NCBI RefSeq assembly: GCF_003946335.1
Contig: NZ_RHNX01000009.1
Span: forward strand, 22,100-86,099
DNA length: 64,000 nt
Source of the DNA: Levilactobacillus fujinensis
Lineage (GTDB): Bacteria; Bacillota; Bacilli; Lactobacillales; Lactobacillaceae
Direction: 5' to 3'
Below, in pieces: positions 54,201 to 63,610 of the stretch. The position numbers and the translations under genes were made by a program. Position 1 is the first letter of the stretch, and each line of letters starts with the position of its first letter. The notes below the pieces were generated by a model. The model was not told the origin of the DNA. It did no database searches and saw only the letters and a list, made by a program, of their open reading frames with translations.

Positions 54201-57200
54201 GACGAAAACAGTGGTCGTTATGCGATTACTGGAACTGGTACTAGTCAAAATTATGATGTAACGGTCGTTGCTGGTGATTTGCTCATCGACCCACGGGTTG
54301 TCGCAGTGACCATCGCTAATCAAGAGAAGACATATGGCAATCCGGACCCTGACTTAACCTGGAGCCTATCAGCTGATACGCCACTCGCTGACGGTGAGCA
54401 GCCAGCCGACCTGAAGATGGCTGTCACTCGTGAACCAGGTGAGGACGTTAACAGCTACGTTATCTCTGGTAAGTCGATGAATACGAATTATACGGTCAAG
54501 GTCACAAATGGCACGTTTAAAATTTTGCCACGCAACATTTCAGTAGTTATTGATAATCAGCGGAAAGTTTACGGTGCCGACAATCCCCAGTACACTTGGC
54601 AGGTTGATGCCCAAACGCCACTAGTCGCTGATGATACGTTAAACGTCATAACGACTCGTACGGCGGGCGAAGACGTTGGCAACTATGCCATTACGGGGAC
54701 GGTAGACAGTAGGAACTACAATGTGGTCTTTAGCAATGGGAGTTTGCGGATTGACCCGCGCGTCGTGGCAGTCACGATTGATGATGCCACGAAGACGTAT
54801 GGTGATTCGGATCAACCATTAACCTGGAAATTAGGTACTGAAAAGTCGCTGGCCCCGGACGAACAATCAACGGCACTGCAGATGGTCTTGTCGCGTGCTA
54901 CCGGTGAAACTGTCGGTAAATATACCATTACAGGTCATTCCGAGAATAAGAACTATACGGTCGAAGTGACAAATGGCACATTAACTATTGTGCCCCGCAA
55001 CGTTTCAGTGATCATTGACAATCAACGGAAAGTTTATGGTACGGATGATGCGGCTTATGTTTGGCGAATTTCGAATACGACACCGCTCCAGTTAAAGGAT
55101 AAGCGTGCCGATTTACAGGTTGTTTTGACACGTGACAGGGGTGAAAACGTCGGGCGTTACCGGATTACGGGGACCTTCGACAATTCGAATTACAAGGTAA
55201 CCATCACGAATGGGACCCTGACTATTGACCCGCGTGTCGTTGCAGTGACTATCGATCCACAGACCAAAATATATGGCAACAGTGACCCGAAGCCAACCTA
55301 TCAGCTGGCGGCAGATTCTCAACCATTAGCCGCTGATCAAACCTTAGCGGATCTGGCATTGGTTTCAAGTCGTCAGGCTGGCGAAAATGTTGCGACTTAT
55401 ACGACCACAGCCAGTTCCAAGAACAACAATTATACGGTCGTTGTGACGGATGGTAAATTGACCATTACGCCGCGAGCCCTCTCAGTAATCATCGTTAACC
55501 AGCGTAAGGTCTACGGTGACACTGACCCGACAAACACGTGGCAAATTGCGGATGAAACACCGTTAAAATTGACGGATACGCGTAACGACTTGAACGTTGT
55601 CTTGAAGCGTGTCGCCGGCGAAACTAGTGGTCGTTACGCCATTACCGGAACCAGTAATAACGTAAACTACGCGGTCGCATTTACTAAGGCTGATCTACTC
55701 ATTGATCCACGACCAGTAAATGTGACGGTCGCTAACCAGCAAAAAGTTTATGGTAACTCGAATCCTGAGTTAACCTGGCAGATTGATGCCAACACACCGC
55801 TAGCAGCTGACCAACAGCCGGTTGATCTCCACCTCCAGTTGAGTTGTGGGACGGCGACCAACGTGGGGACCTATACCATTTCTGGAACTGCCAGCAATCC
55901 GAACTTCGTAGTCACGGTGACGAACGGCATGTTAACTGTTACGAAGCGGCATGTTACGGTCATTGCTGATAACCAGAGCAAAATCTATGGGGATACTGAC
56001 CGGCCGTTGACGTTGACTAATGGCAAGGACGTCGTCGTGAACGGCGATACCGAAGCCGCTTTAGGCGTGACGTTGACGCGGAAAGTCGGCGAAGATTCCG
56101 GGACGTATGTCATTGATGGCGCAGTCAACAGTCAGAACTACGCGGTCACGGTCACGCCAGGAACGTTTACCATCAAGAAGCGGGTAGTCACTGTGACTGC
56201 CGGTAGCCAGCTCAAAACCTATGGCGAGAGCGACCCGACACTGACCTTATCTGATAGCGATAAAGTGTTGGTCAATCACGATAATGAAAGCGCTTTGGGC
56301 GTGACGTTGACGCGAGTGGCTGGAGAAAATACTAGTACTTATGCAATCACTGGTTCAGCCGCGAGTCAGAACTATCAGGTAACCGTCACCCCCGGAACGT
56401 TAGGAATTGTTAAACGGGTGGTCACGGTCACCGTAGCTGATCAAACCAAGAAATTTGGTCAATCTGATCCGACACTAACCTTAGTGGATCCATCTCAACA
56501 ATTGGTAAGGGGCGACAAAGAAACCGCTTTAGGAGTCGAATTGACGCGTCAGTCGGGTGAAACGGTTGGGACGTATGAGATTACTGGAACGGCAACGAAT
56601 CAGAATTACACGACAGTTGTTTTGCCCGGTAAGCTAACGATTAATCCGGCCGATGCCCAAGTTAGAATTGATGATGCAAAAGTTGTTTATGGAAATATGC
56701 CAACGTTTACGGGGAGATTTAGCTTTCTTCGTTTCGCTTCTAACTTCGCTCTGAGTGACTTGGAAGTTATCGATTCGCAAAAGCAGGTCGTTGCCGTAGC
56801 TGACTTACAGGCCGGTGACTACACGGTTCAGTTAACGAAGCAAGCGCAGGACAGTTTGGTTAAGAAAAATCCAAACTATAAATTCACGACGTTTAGTCTG
56901 GGCCAGTTAAGCGTTGCTAAACGGTCAGTTACCGTTCAAGTGGCTAACCGGGAAATGTATGCTGGCCACCAGAGCCCTGAGAATCAGGTGGAATTAATTG
57001 CTGGTTCACTGGCCAATGACAAGCCAGGATTAGATTTGCAGTACGTGGAACCAGATAGCAAGGCGGTTGGAACTTACGCAATTGGCATCGTGACCAATAA
57101 TCCGAATTATGCGGTGAAAGTCATCCCTGGTCAGCTAAAGGTCTTGGGTAAGGCTATTGATTCAGCTGGTAATGTGACGATAACCGAAAAAGATCCGGAC

Positions 57201-58604
57201 GGTCACGTGGTCAAAATTGATAAGCACTGGCGGGATGGCAGCCAAACGACTTATGACTATGACCCGACAACGGGGAAGCGAACTGTGCATGAGCAGAAGG
57301 ACGGTAAGGATGTTGATCAGCAAGTAATTACGCCGGAATCTGCTAAAGCAACGCTAACTGATGGTGGAAATACAGTCAGTGTGGTTACACTTGATCCTGT
57401 AACCCAGCAGCCAACATTTGACCACTATACGACCGAAAAGACTGTTGATTCGGCCGGTAATGTTACGAATACGACGAAAGATGCTACGGATAACGTGGTT
57501 AAGGTTACCAAGCAGTGGCAAGATGGTAGTGGGACAACGTTCACTTATGATCCAAGCACTGGTAAACGAACGGTTACAGAGCAGAAGGATGGTAAGACAG
57601 TCGACCAGCAGACGCTTGCGCCTGGTGAGTCAAAAGTGACGTTGCCGGATGGTGCTGGCGGTGAAACAACGGTCAATGCCGGTCAGCCTGGGGCACAACC
57701 AACGTTTGACCACTACACAACGACGAAAGATATCGACATAGCGGGCAATGTTACAACCACGACAAAGGACGCTGCTGGCAACATCGTCAACGTAACTAAA
57801 CAGTGGACAGATGGTAGCGGAACAACGTATACCTACGATCCAACGACTGGCAAGCGGACGATTGGCGAACGGAAGAATGGTAAAACAGTTGATCCGCGCA
57901 CAGTTGCTCCCGGTGAGTCAGAAGTGACGTTGCCGGATGGTACTGGTGGTGAAACGATTGTCAAGTTTGGTCCGTCAGAAACGATGCCGACGTTTACGCA
58001 CTATTCAGCTAGTTACGATACGACTGCGACCAATGAGTCTGATAAGATTGTGACGATTACCAAGCAATGGCCAGATGGCAGTAAAGTCGTCTATACTTAT
58101 GATCCAATAACGGGTAAACGGATCATTAGTGAACTGAGAGATGGTTACCTTGTCGAGCAACGGACAATTGCCCCTGGTTCCTTACTTGCAATTTTACCTG
58201 ACGGAATGGGTGGCGTGACGATTGTTAAGTTTGATGCGTCTGGGACGGTACCATCCTTTACACGCCAGACGGCTGATGAAACGAACAGTCGTCAGGCAAC
58301 GTCACGGAAGAAAGTTCTGAAGAACGCCGGAGTAAGCAAGCAGGAGAATTCACCTAAACGAATGCCGACTTCAAAAGCCCAGCTTCAAAACAAAATAAAT
58401 CGTCACGGACAGTCACCTGCAATCGCTAGTGCAGAGCATGTACGCAACCTTGCTGGACAGTCTCAGCAGAAACCGCAGAAACCAATGAAGCGACAGCAGA
58501 ATGAACTGCCACAAACGGGGCAAAAGAACGAAAGCTTCTTGACCGCTTTAGGTGCGTTGCTACTGTCTTTGTTGGTGACACCGGTTGTTCGTAAGCGACA
58601 TTAG
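51228..58604 (+). CDS. Giant LPXTG adhesin, C-terminal part: MBG repeat array and sortase signal
   Basis: A 2458-codon open frame that continues the gene at 49574; the GTG at 51228 has no ribosome site, so it is not a separate gene. After about 350 residues of spacer and a helical segment there is an MBG-like domain (about 360-470). Then come about 19 MBG_2-type repeats of 70-80 residues (KxYGxxDPxxT...YxITGTxxNxNYxVTVTxGxLTIxPR). Four repeats of about 95 residues rich in GNVT, DGSGTTYTYDPTTGKR and PDGxGGET follow. A Gln/Lys-rich wall-spanning tail precedes LPQTG with a hydrophobic helix and RKRH. Without a signal peptide this part cannot be exported, so a functional product needs the frameshift corrected or bypassed. 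The joined frame would give about 3009 residues. Confidence 0.9.
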   Translation: MVAVAGKPVLVQIPGYTPTQVVLAAPTNGDKIANDTLAIDQTATNPDTTTTTDTATPVNHYYTTTGKTVDGKDVTTAAAVTVGTGQSITTDLNQQPLTDTSGDPVVSGGKTVGSSDYYWSDVGNATATDSTDKTQPQTSGSLLLPTAATLDYWEQQATANQAKADDYNTRATTMYKTFTNITGLTQAQIDAAKALLSSVSEIYTGISKQNGIAKADFEAAKLGATADTIYNDGQNGYAALQQVQDLLTDFELDLSNLATTNKDAASSLITFNSWGEDYGEQIGFPTVAVGPDFGVSVTAEQFNNPAYFAYFNQKDPDGAAVIPKSVGNYMFKLTDAGRAYLKSLNSANTQIGLYVSAMLKINPLETAATIDAATVDYGGDGTTGSWPTFTGSLGSASTKLPTNDKADHQIVQSDFEVIDEATQKVVAIKDLQVNGKYTIRYTAAAQAALKSDANYKFTSFGTATLTVKPRAISVTAQDHGKTYGTADDPTLDLTSDSADGLVNGDTVDGLGVKLIRTAGENAGHYDITLDAAKSALDSNYDITVNKGTFTIAQLPVTVAAKPMTKAYGDTDQPFALEDAKLPDGYTLTKDDVTLTRTTGETVGDYAITGSAVDTSNYAVTVTPGTLTIAPREITVDVGSQTKTYGDADQPFTWEVDQESLAPNDTKDSLDFTLSRETGNNVNANGYAITGTSANKNYLVKVNAGTLTIDPRAVTVQADNKTKTYGENDPKFTGSLDKNSKLAYTETLDDLGLNFSRQDLGQNVGKYDITGSATNGNYTVTVTPGNLEIKPLAITLKADDVTKKYGDADPAFTATVDPTKLAYDDNLASLGLNLTRENTSSNVGEYDITGTATNKNYDVTVTKGILTITQRAVTVDIGSQHKVYGAADESFSYQVGPTPVTGDTLNVKLSRTKGEDVGQYDITGTTNNQNYAVTVNKGTLTVTKRPVTVIADNQRKAYGTTEPNYTWQVSADTPLVNGDATTALTVDLSRVKDENSGRYAITGTGTSQNYDVTVVAGDLLIDPRVVAVTIANQEKTYGNPDPDLTWSLSADTPLADGEQPADLKMAVTREPGEDVNSYVISGKSMNTNYTVKVTNGTFKILPRNISVVIDNQRKVYGADNPQYTWQVDAQTPLVADDTLNVITTRTAGEDVGNYAITGTVDSRNYNVVFSNGSLRIDPRVVAVTIDDATKTYGDSDQPLTWKLGTEKSLAPDEQSTALQMVLSRATGETVGKYTITGHSENKNYTVEVTNGTLTIVPRNVSVIIDNQRKVYGTDDAAYVWRISNTTPLQLKDKRADLQVVLTRDRGENVGRYRITGTFDNSNYKVTITNGTLTIDPRVVAVTIDPQTKIYGNSDPKPTYQLAADSQPLAADQTLADLALVSSRQAGENVATYTTTASSKNNNYTVVVTDGKLTITPRALSVIIVNQRKVYGDTDPTNTWQIADETPLKLTDTRNDLNVVLKRVAGETSGRYAITGTSNNVNYAVAFTKADLLIDPRPVNVTVANQQKVYGNSNPELTWQIDANTPLAADQQPVDLHLQLSCGTATNVGTYTISGTASNPNFVVTVTNGMLTVTKRHVTVIADNQSKIYGDTDRPLTLTNGKDVVVNGDTEAALGVTLTRKVGEDSGTYVIDGAVNSQNYAVTVTPGTFTIKKRVVTVTAGSQLKTYGESDPTLTLSDSDKVLVNHDNESALGVTLTRVAGENTSTYAITGSAASQNYQVTVTPGTLGIVKRVVTVTVADQTKKFGQSDPTLTLVDPSQQLVRGDKETALGVELTRQSGETVGTYEITGTATNQNYTTVVLPGKLTINPADAQVRIDDAKVVYGNMPTFTGRFSFLRFASNFALSDLEVIDSQKQVVAVADLQAGDYTVQLTKQAQDSLVKKNPNYKFTTFSLGQLSVAKRSVTVQVANREMYAGHQSPENQVELIAGSLANDKPGLDLQYVEPDSKAVGTYAIGIVTNNPNYAVKVIPGQLKVLGKAIDSAGNVTITEKDPDGHVVKIDKHWRDGSQTTYDYDPTTGKRTVHEQKDGKDVDQQVITPESAKATLTDGGNTVSVVTLDPVTQQPTFDHYTTEKTVDSAGNVTNTTKDATDNVVKVTKQWQDGSGTTFTYDPSTGKRTVTEQKDGKTVDQQTLAPGESKVTLPDGAGGETTVNAGQPGAQPTFDHYTTTKDIDIAGNVTTTTKDAAGNIVNVTKQWTDGSGTTYTYDPTTGKRTIGERKNGKTVDPRTVAPGESEVTLPDGTGGETIVKFGPSETMPTFTHYSASYDTTATNESDKIVTITKQWPDGSKVVYTYDPITGKRIISELRDGYLVEQRTIAPGSLLAILPDGMGGVTIVKFDASGTVPSFTRQTADETNSRQATSRKKVLKNAGVSKQENSPKRMPTSKAQLQNKINRHGQSPAIASAEHVRNLAGQSQQKPQKPMKRQQNELPQTGQKNESFLTALGALLLSLLVTPVVRKRH
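52634..57150 (+). repeat. Array of about 19 MBG-domain repeats within the adhesin gene
   Basis: Each unit of 70-80 codons encodes a K(T/V/A)YG box, an NYxVTV box and an (I/V)xPR end. Units 7 to 14 alternate between two subtypes: A begins V(I/V)xDNQRKVYG and ends IDPR, B begins VVAVTI or VNVTVA and ends with NYTVxVTNG. So they form four A-B pairs of about 155 codons. Units 15-17 form a third subtype sharing DPTLTL and ALGV. Confidence 0.85.
57154..58270 (+). repeat. Four repeats of about 95 codons at the C-terminal end of the adhesin
   Basis: The units share GNVT(x)T(T/E)KD, KxWxDGSxTTYxYDPxTGKRT, and APGESxVTLPDGxGGET. The last is the most diverged. They follow the MBG array and precede the wall-anchor region. 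Confidence 0.85.
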
Positions 58605-58631
58605 ATGAGTAATAGTTAATATGGGGATTAA

Positions 58632-58673
58632 AAAGAAGGCGTAAGGCCAGGAAACTGACTTTACGCCTTCTTT
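58632..58673 (+). terminator. Terminator of the adhesin gene
   Basis: AAAGAAGGCGTAA (58632-58644) is the exact inverse of TTACGCCTTCTTT (58661-58673). Confidence 0.92.
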
Positions 58674-58772
58674 GTTAGCTTAGTTTTACCGGTTAATATT
58701 ATTACTATAAGCTACGACTGAAAAAAGTCTAGTAGGTCACAATTAACCGGCCAAACTTTACTATTATAATCG

Positions 58773-59411
58773 TTATTCCCCATCCACCAAAGAATGCGGC
58801 GCGCCTTCCTGTTGAAAGACCCGTTGAACGGCTGCACGTTGTCGCATGAGACTATCGAATTTTTCCAGTTGCGGGAGACTGACGAAATTATAACCAAGGC
58901 GTTTCATCCAATTAGTCATGACGAAGAGGTAGGAATCGGCTACGGAGAAGGTGTCGCCCAGTAAATAGGGCCCGCTCGCTGCTAACTGATGTTCTACAAA
59001 GGCCAATCGGGGTTGCACACGCGTCCATACCAGTTGCTTGGAGTCTGTCGTATTTGGGAGCCAGTTGCCTGGTCGGAAGGGTGAAATGAAGTTTTTATGT
59101 AGCTCTGTCGCAATGTAGTTGAGCCAGGCCCGCTGTTTCCAGTAAGCGGGAGTCGCATACTGCGGCATGAATTTTGACTGGTTGCCAATAAACTCGAGAA
59201 TTACGGCACACTCCGTCAATAGTGGCTGATCATCAACCTTAAGGGCCGGCACGTAAGACTTGGGATTCAAAAGATTATAATTACCTTGCGACCACGTCTT
59301 GTTATCCAAATTGACCTTTTCCAGTTGATAGGGAAGGCCAAGTTCTTCAAGTAAAATGTGGGCTGCCATGGGACTCGCACCAGCTGCATAAAATAACGTT
59401 AACTTCATCAT
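58773..59411 (-). CDS. Glutathione S-transferase family protein
   Basis: A 212-residue protein on the minus strand, ATG ATG start at 59411, AAGGAG upstream. The N-terminal thioredoxin-like domain reads [34 protein letters not shown], with SYVPAL (cis-Pro) and [12 protein letters not shown] (the glutathione-binding Glu plus neighbours, usually ES). The C-terminal helical domain contains [19 protein letters not shown]. This is the bacterial GstA/beta-class type, common in proteobacteria and scattered in lactobacilli, where glutathione is often imported. Horizontal acquisition is plausible. Alone in its unit. Confidence 0.9.
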   Translation of the reverse strand: MMKLTLFYAAGASPMAAHILLEELGLPYQLEKVNLDNKTWSQGNYNLLNPKSYVPALKVDDQPLLTECAVILEFIGNQSKFMPQYATPAYWKQRAWLNYIATELHKNFISPFRPGNWLPNTTDSKQLVWTRVQPRLAFVEHQLAASGPYLLGDTFSVADSYLFVMTNWMKRLGYNFVSLPQLEKFDSLMRQRAAVQRVFQQEGAPHSLVDGE

Positions 59412-59598
59412 TCAGATCACGCTCCTTAGCTGTAATATTTTCAGTATAACTGGCGGAGGTGCAATTCCTAAGCAAGTTGCCTCAGAAAAAGAGGTATTAA
59501 TAAAAACAGACAACCGTAGCCACAAGTCGTGTTTAATCCAGTGAAAAATGATTAAATGGAAGAGAAAGTTGAAATAATAACGAAAGTCGGTGGACACC

Positions 59599-60456
59599 TT
59601 GTCTGATGAAATCAATCTTCTGGTCACCCTCAATGCGGGCTATTTGGCGCCGCTAAAGGTCATGCTTTACTCGGTCCACGCAAACAATCCGGACGAACAG
59701 ATTCACTTGTGGCTGGTGCATGCTAGTCTGACAGCCACAGAAGTTGCCGATGTCCAGAATTTGACGATTGCATTCGGCTGGCAGTTCAGTAACGAGCAGG
59801 TACAGACGGACTTTGCCGGTGGGGTGCCGCTGATCAAACGGTACCCGAAGGAGATGTACTTCCGATTACTGAGCGGACAGATTCTGCCACAATCGGTCAA
59901 ACGGGTCATCTATTTAGACCCGGATTTATTGGTCATCAATCCTTTGCGGTCACTTTGGGAGTTGGATTTGAACGGCCACATGCTAGCGGCAGCCGTTCAT
60001 CGCGGGGTCACTAATCTGGTAGACAGCGTAAATCAACTACGATTGGGGACGACGACCAGTTATTTCAATTCCGGCGTACTAGTGATCGATCTCGACCAAG
60101 CACGGGCAAAAATTAGGCTAGAAGATATTACTGCGATGATTGCGGAACACCAAAGCGAGCTCCTTTTACCGGACCAAGATGTACTTAACTTCTTATACGG
60201 GTCAGATATCGTAGAAATTCCTGAGGAAATCTGGAATTACGATACGCGGAAATACCTGACTTACCAGACACGTAGTCTGAACCAGCACGACATTCACTGG
60301 GTGATGGCGCACACGGTCATTCTGCACTATTGTGGCACACCCAAGCCTTGGGATGCCAACAGTGACAGCAAGTTTACCGGACTATTCCTGAACTATCAGC
60401 AGCAGTTGCGGCGGCTAATACCGAAGCTAAGTCGGCCGACTGTAGATGAAAACTAG
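59599..60456 (+). CDS. Glycosyltransferase family 8 protein
   Basis: The start is uncertain: TTG 59599 has GGTGG 5 nt upstream; GTG 59590 is in frame and less well placed. The enzyme has about 285 residues. Motifs are the N-terminal NLLVTLNAGYLAPLKVMLYSVHANNP, the DxD metal site VIYLDPDLLVINPL, TSYFNSGVLVIDLD, LPDQDVLNFLY and the C-terminal HYCGTPKPW. These are characteristic of GT8, retaining sugar transferases that use UDP-glucose or UDP-galactose, for instance in lipopolysaccharide or wall-polymer decoration. The acceptor is unknown. Monocistronic. Confidence 0.92.
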   Translation: MSDEINLLVTLNAGYLAPLKVMLYSVHANNPDEQIHLWLVHASLTATEVADVQNLTIAFGWQFSNEQVQTDFAGGVPLIKRYPKEMYFRLLSGQILPQSVKRVIYLDPDLLVINPLRSLWELDLNGHMLAAAVHRGVTNLVDSVNQLRLGTTTSYFNSGVLVIDLDQARAKIRLEDITAMIAEHQSELLLPDQDVLNFLYGSDIVEIPEEIWNYDTRKYLTYQTRSLNQHDIHWVMAHTVILHYCGTPKPWDANSDSKFTGLFLNYQQQLRRLIPKLSRPTVDEN

Positions 60457-60469
60457 AATGAACGTACTG

Positions 60470-60506
60470 AAAACAGACTGGGCCGCGCAGCGACTTAGCC
60501 TGTTTT
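60470..60506 (+). terminator. Terminator of the GT8 gene
   Basis: AAAACAGACT (60470-60479) pairs with AGCCTGTTTT (60497-60506) with one mismatch, leaving a T-tract end. Confidence 0.72.
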
Positions 60507-60602
60507 GGTATAAATCGCGCCCATTTGAAAATGAAAGGGGTAGCTTGCCTGGAAGAAAATTCTCCGGCCGCGAGTAAACCACGATGCTTCACGGTGAAAA
60601 TC

Positions 60603-60809
60603 TGGTATACTGAAAACGAAATTTGGATTTTTAATTCAATTTCTGGGAAAACAAGTCGTGGCAACCGATAGAAGGGTCGTGTGCGAACTCAAAAGGTCGA
60701 TTTCGGTACGGAATTTGCAAGTTGTGTTGGCCGTGAAAAGTGATTTGTCCAGATATTGGGTCGTACCACTTTAGAAAAAGGTTGACTTTTTCGAAAAGTT
60801 TAGTATAGT
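60603..60809 (+). promoter_or_regulatory. Phosphoketolase promoters
   Basis: The better one is TTGACT (60782-60787), 16-bp spacer, TATAGT (60804-60809), 80 bp before the start codon. An upstream extended -10 TGGTATACT (60603-60611) could be a second start. ACTGAAAACGAAATT near 60609 is weakly cre-like. No gene lies between 60507 and 60888. Confidence 0.6.
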
Positions 60810-60888
60810 TAAAGAATACAAATTGACTCTGACTCATTGATGTTAATTTAGAAGATGCAACTCAACGACACGAAGGAGTGTAGAATTC

Positions 60889-63348
60889 ATGGCAGTAGAT
60901 TTTGATTCCAAGTCTTACCTGGAAAAAGTTGACGCTTGGTGGCGTGCTACAACGTACCTTTCCGGTGGTATGATCTTCCTGAAGAGCAACCCATTGTTCT
61001 CAGTAACGAATACCCCACTTCAAAAGGACGACGTTAAAGTTAAGCCTATCGGACACTGGGGTACCATTTCAGGACAAACGTTCCTGTATGCGCACGCTAA
61101 CCGTCTGATCAACAAGTACGGCTTGAACATGTTCTATATTGGTGGCCCTGGTCATGGTGGCCAAGTAATGGTAACGAACTCTTACTTGGACGGCACGTAC
61201 ACGGATGCTTACCCTGAAATCACTCAGGACCTTGAAGGGATGTCACGTCTGTACAAGCGGTTCTCATTCCCTGGTGGAATTGGTTCCCACATGACTGCCC
61301 AAACGCCTGGTTCACTCCATGAAGGTGGAGAACTTGGTTACTCACTTTCCCATGCGACTGGTGCTGTCTTAGACAACCCAGACCAAATTGCCTTTACGGT
61401 TGTTGGTGATGGTGAAGTTGAAACTGGCCCAGCTATGACTGCATGGCACTCCATCAAGTTCTTGAACCCTAAGAACGATGGTGCCGTATTACCTATTCTT
61501 GACTTAAACGGATTCAAGATTTCCAACCCAACTCTTTTCTCACGGATGAGCGACGACAAGATCGCTAAGTTCTTTGAAGGTTTAGGCTGGTCACCTCGTT
61601 TCCTTGAAAACGACGATATTCATGATTACATGACTTACCACGAAAAGGCTGCTAAGTTATTTGACCAAGCTATCGCTGACATCAAGCAAATCCAAAAGGA
61701 CGCTCGTGAAAACGGCAAGTACGAAGACGGTGAAGTTGCCGCTTGGCCAGTCGTTATCGCACGTTTGCCTAAGGGTTGGGGTGGTCCTAAGACGAACCCA
61801 GCTGGTGAACCAATCGAAGGCTCCTTCCGTGCTCACCAAGTTCCGCTTGGTTTGGCACAAGGTAAGCTTGACGAACTTCCAGAATTCGAAGCTTGGATGA
61901 ACTCATACAAGCCTGCTGAATTATTCAACACGGATGGTTCATTGAAGGCAGAAGTCGCTGATTTCGCTCCTAAGGGCGACAAGCGGATGGCTGCTAACCC
62001 AGTTGCTAATGGTGGCCGTGCTCGTGGCGAAAAGCCTGAAACACTTGACCTGCCTAACTGGAAAGACTTCGGTAACGACATCAACGCAAGTAACCGTGGG
62101 ACCCAATTGCCAGATGGCAACAAGAACATGGATATGAACGTTCTGTCAACCTTCTTCGCTGGCGTTGCTACGAAGAACCCAACGTCATTCCGGATCTTCG
62201 GACCTGACGAAACGATGTCTAACCGTCTTTGGGAAATGTTCAAGATTACCAACCGTCAATGGATGAGTAAGGTCAAGGAACCAAATGACCAATACGAAGC
62301 CCCAGAAGGCCGTATCTTGGATGCCCAATTATCAGAACACCAAGCTGAAGGTTGGCTTGAAGGGTACACCTTAACTGGTCGTACCGGTGTGTTCACGTCT
62401 TACGAATCATTCTTGCGCGTTGTCGACTCAATGACGACACAACACTTCAAGTGGATCCGTCAAGCCGCTGCAGAACCATGGCGTAATGATTACCCATCAT
62501 TGAACCTGGTTTCTACTTCGACTGTGTTCCAACAAGACCATAACGGTTACACCCACCAAGACCCAGGTATGTTGACCCACTTGGCTGAAAAGAAGTCTGA
62601 CTTCATTCGCCAATACTTGCCAGCAGATGCTAACTCACTCTTGGCTGTATTTGATCGGGCCTTCAAGGACCGTCAAAAGTTGAACCATATCGTTGCTTCC
62701 AAGCAACCACGTCAACAATGGTTCTCCATTGCCGAAGCCGAAGAACTGGCTAACACCGGTTTGAAGACTATCGACTGGGCTTCCACTGTTGCTGAAGGCG
62801 AAGATGCTGATATCGTCTTTGCTTCCGCTGGTGTTGAACCTACCATCGAAACGTTGGCAACCATTGACTTGCTCAATGCTGCATTCCCAGCTGTTAAGAT
62901 GCGTTACGTCAACGTTGTTGAATTGGAACGTCTTCAAAAGAAGAACGGACCTCTGAACGACGAACGTGCCTTGAGCGATGCTGAATTCACGTCATTCTTC
63001 GGCGAATCCGGGACGCCAGTTATCTTTGGTTTCCACGGTTACGAAGACTTGATCGAATCCATGTTCTACGAACGTCAACACTTAGGCCTACACGTCCATG
63101 GTTACCGTGAAGACGGTGACATCACGACTGCCTACGACATGCGTGTTTACTCCGAACTTGACCGGTTCCACCAAGCCAAGGACGCTGTTAACACCTTGAT
63201 CGCCAAGGGTGTTATCGACGAAGCTGCCGGTAAGGCCTTCGACGCCAAGATGGACACCATCTTAGCTAAGCACATGAAGATTACGCGTGACGAAGGTCGC
63301 GATATCGAAGAATTTACGAAGTGGCAATGGACGCCATTAAAGAAGTAA
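60889..63348 (+). CDS. xpkA: Xylulose-5-phosphate / fructose-6-phosphate phosphoketolase
   Basis: The key enzyme of heterofermentation: it cleaves xylulose 5-phosphate with phosphate to acetyl phosphate and glyceraldehyde 3-phosphate, using thiamine diphosphate. ATG 60889, Shine-Dalgarno GAAGGAG. The 819-residue protein has full family length with YIGGPGHGGQ (about 84-93), the ThDP motif GDGEVETGP...ILDLNGFKISNPT, and later TGRTGVFTSYESFLRVVDSM and FQQDHNGYTHQDPG. Codon use is extremely biased, as in gpmA, consistent with very high expression. It has its own promoter and a strong terminator. Confidence 0.98.
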   Translation: MAVDFDSKSYLEKVDAWWRATTYLSGGMIFLKSNPLFSVTNTPLQKDDVKVKPIGHWGTISGQTFLYAHANRLINKYGLNMFYIGGPGHGGQVMVTNSYLDGTYTDAYPEITQDLEGMSRLYKRFSFPGGIGSHMTAQTPGSLHEGGELGYSLSHATGAVLDNPDQIAFTVVGDGEVETGPAMTAWHSIKFLNPKNDGAVLPILDLNGFKISNPTLFSRMSDDKIAKFFEGLGWSPRFLENDDIHDYMTYHEKAAKLFDQAIADIKQIQKDARENGKYEDGEVAAWPVVIARLPKGWGGPKTNPAGEPIEGSFRAHQVPLGLAQGKLDELPEFEAWMNSYKPAELFNTDGSLKAEVADFAPKGDKRMAANPVANGGRARGEKPETLDLPNWKDFGNDINASNRGTQLPDGNKNMDMNVLSTFFAGVATKNPTSFRIFGPDETMSNRLWEMFKITNRQWMSKVKEPNDQYEAPEGRILDAQLSEHQAEGWLEGYTLTGRTGVFTSYESFLRVVDSMTTQHFKWIRQAAAEPWRNDYPSLNLVSTSTVFQQDHNGYTHQDPGMLTHLAEKKSDFIRQYLPADANSLLAVFDRAFKDRQKLNHIVASKQPRQQWFSIAEAEELANTGLKTIDWASTVAEGEDADIVFASAGVEPTIETLATIDLLNAAFPAVKMRYVNVVELERLQKKNGPLNDERALSDAEFTSFFGESGTPVIFGFHGYEDLIESMFYERQHLGLHVHGYREDGDITTAYDMRVYSELDRFHQAKDAVNTLIAKGVIDEAAGKAFDAKMDTILAKHMKITRDEGRDIEEFTKWQWTPLKK

Positions 63349-63377
63349 TTCTTTAATTAACGTTAATTAAAACTCGG

Positions 63378-63413
63378 GAGACCAGCTCAGAAATGAGCTG
63401 GTCTCTTTTTTTT
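63378..63413 (+). terminator. Terminator of the phosphoketolase gene
   Basis: GAGACCAGCTC (63378-63388) is the exact inverse of GAGCTGGTCTC (63395-63405), followed by eight T. Confidence 0.96.
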
Positions 63414-63420
63414 GGTTTAA

Positions 63421-63600
63421 ATTGCGGATTGCGGTCGCACAGAGTCTAGTGACGTTATCGTAAGCACCGAATATTTATTGAAAAACATTCCGCAACTTCC
63501 AACATTTGCAAATTCGGCAGATTTAGAAGCTTATTTGCCATGGAACTTCAAACCAGGGACTAAAATAATCAGCGGTAGTAAACAAGACGAAGTAGCTTAA
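63421..63600 (+). pseudogene. 3' fragment of an unrecognised gene
   Basis: Directly after an in-frame TAA, 59 codons read IADCGRTESSDVIVSTEYLL, KNIPQLPTFANSADLEAYL and PWNFKPGTKIISGSKQDEVA before TAA at 63598-63600. There is no initiation codon with a ribosome site, but composition looks coding and a perfect terminator follows at 63611. It is probably the tail of a truncated gene; I could not assign a family. Confidence 0.5.
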
Positions 63601-63610
63601 ATACATGGAG

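Noticed and set aside
58632..58673. Small RNA downstream of the adhesin
   Set aside because: The structure is a simple perfect terminator stem.
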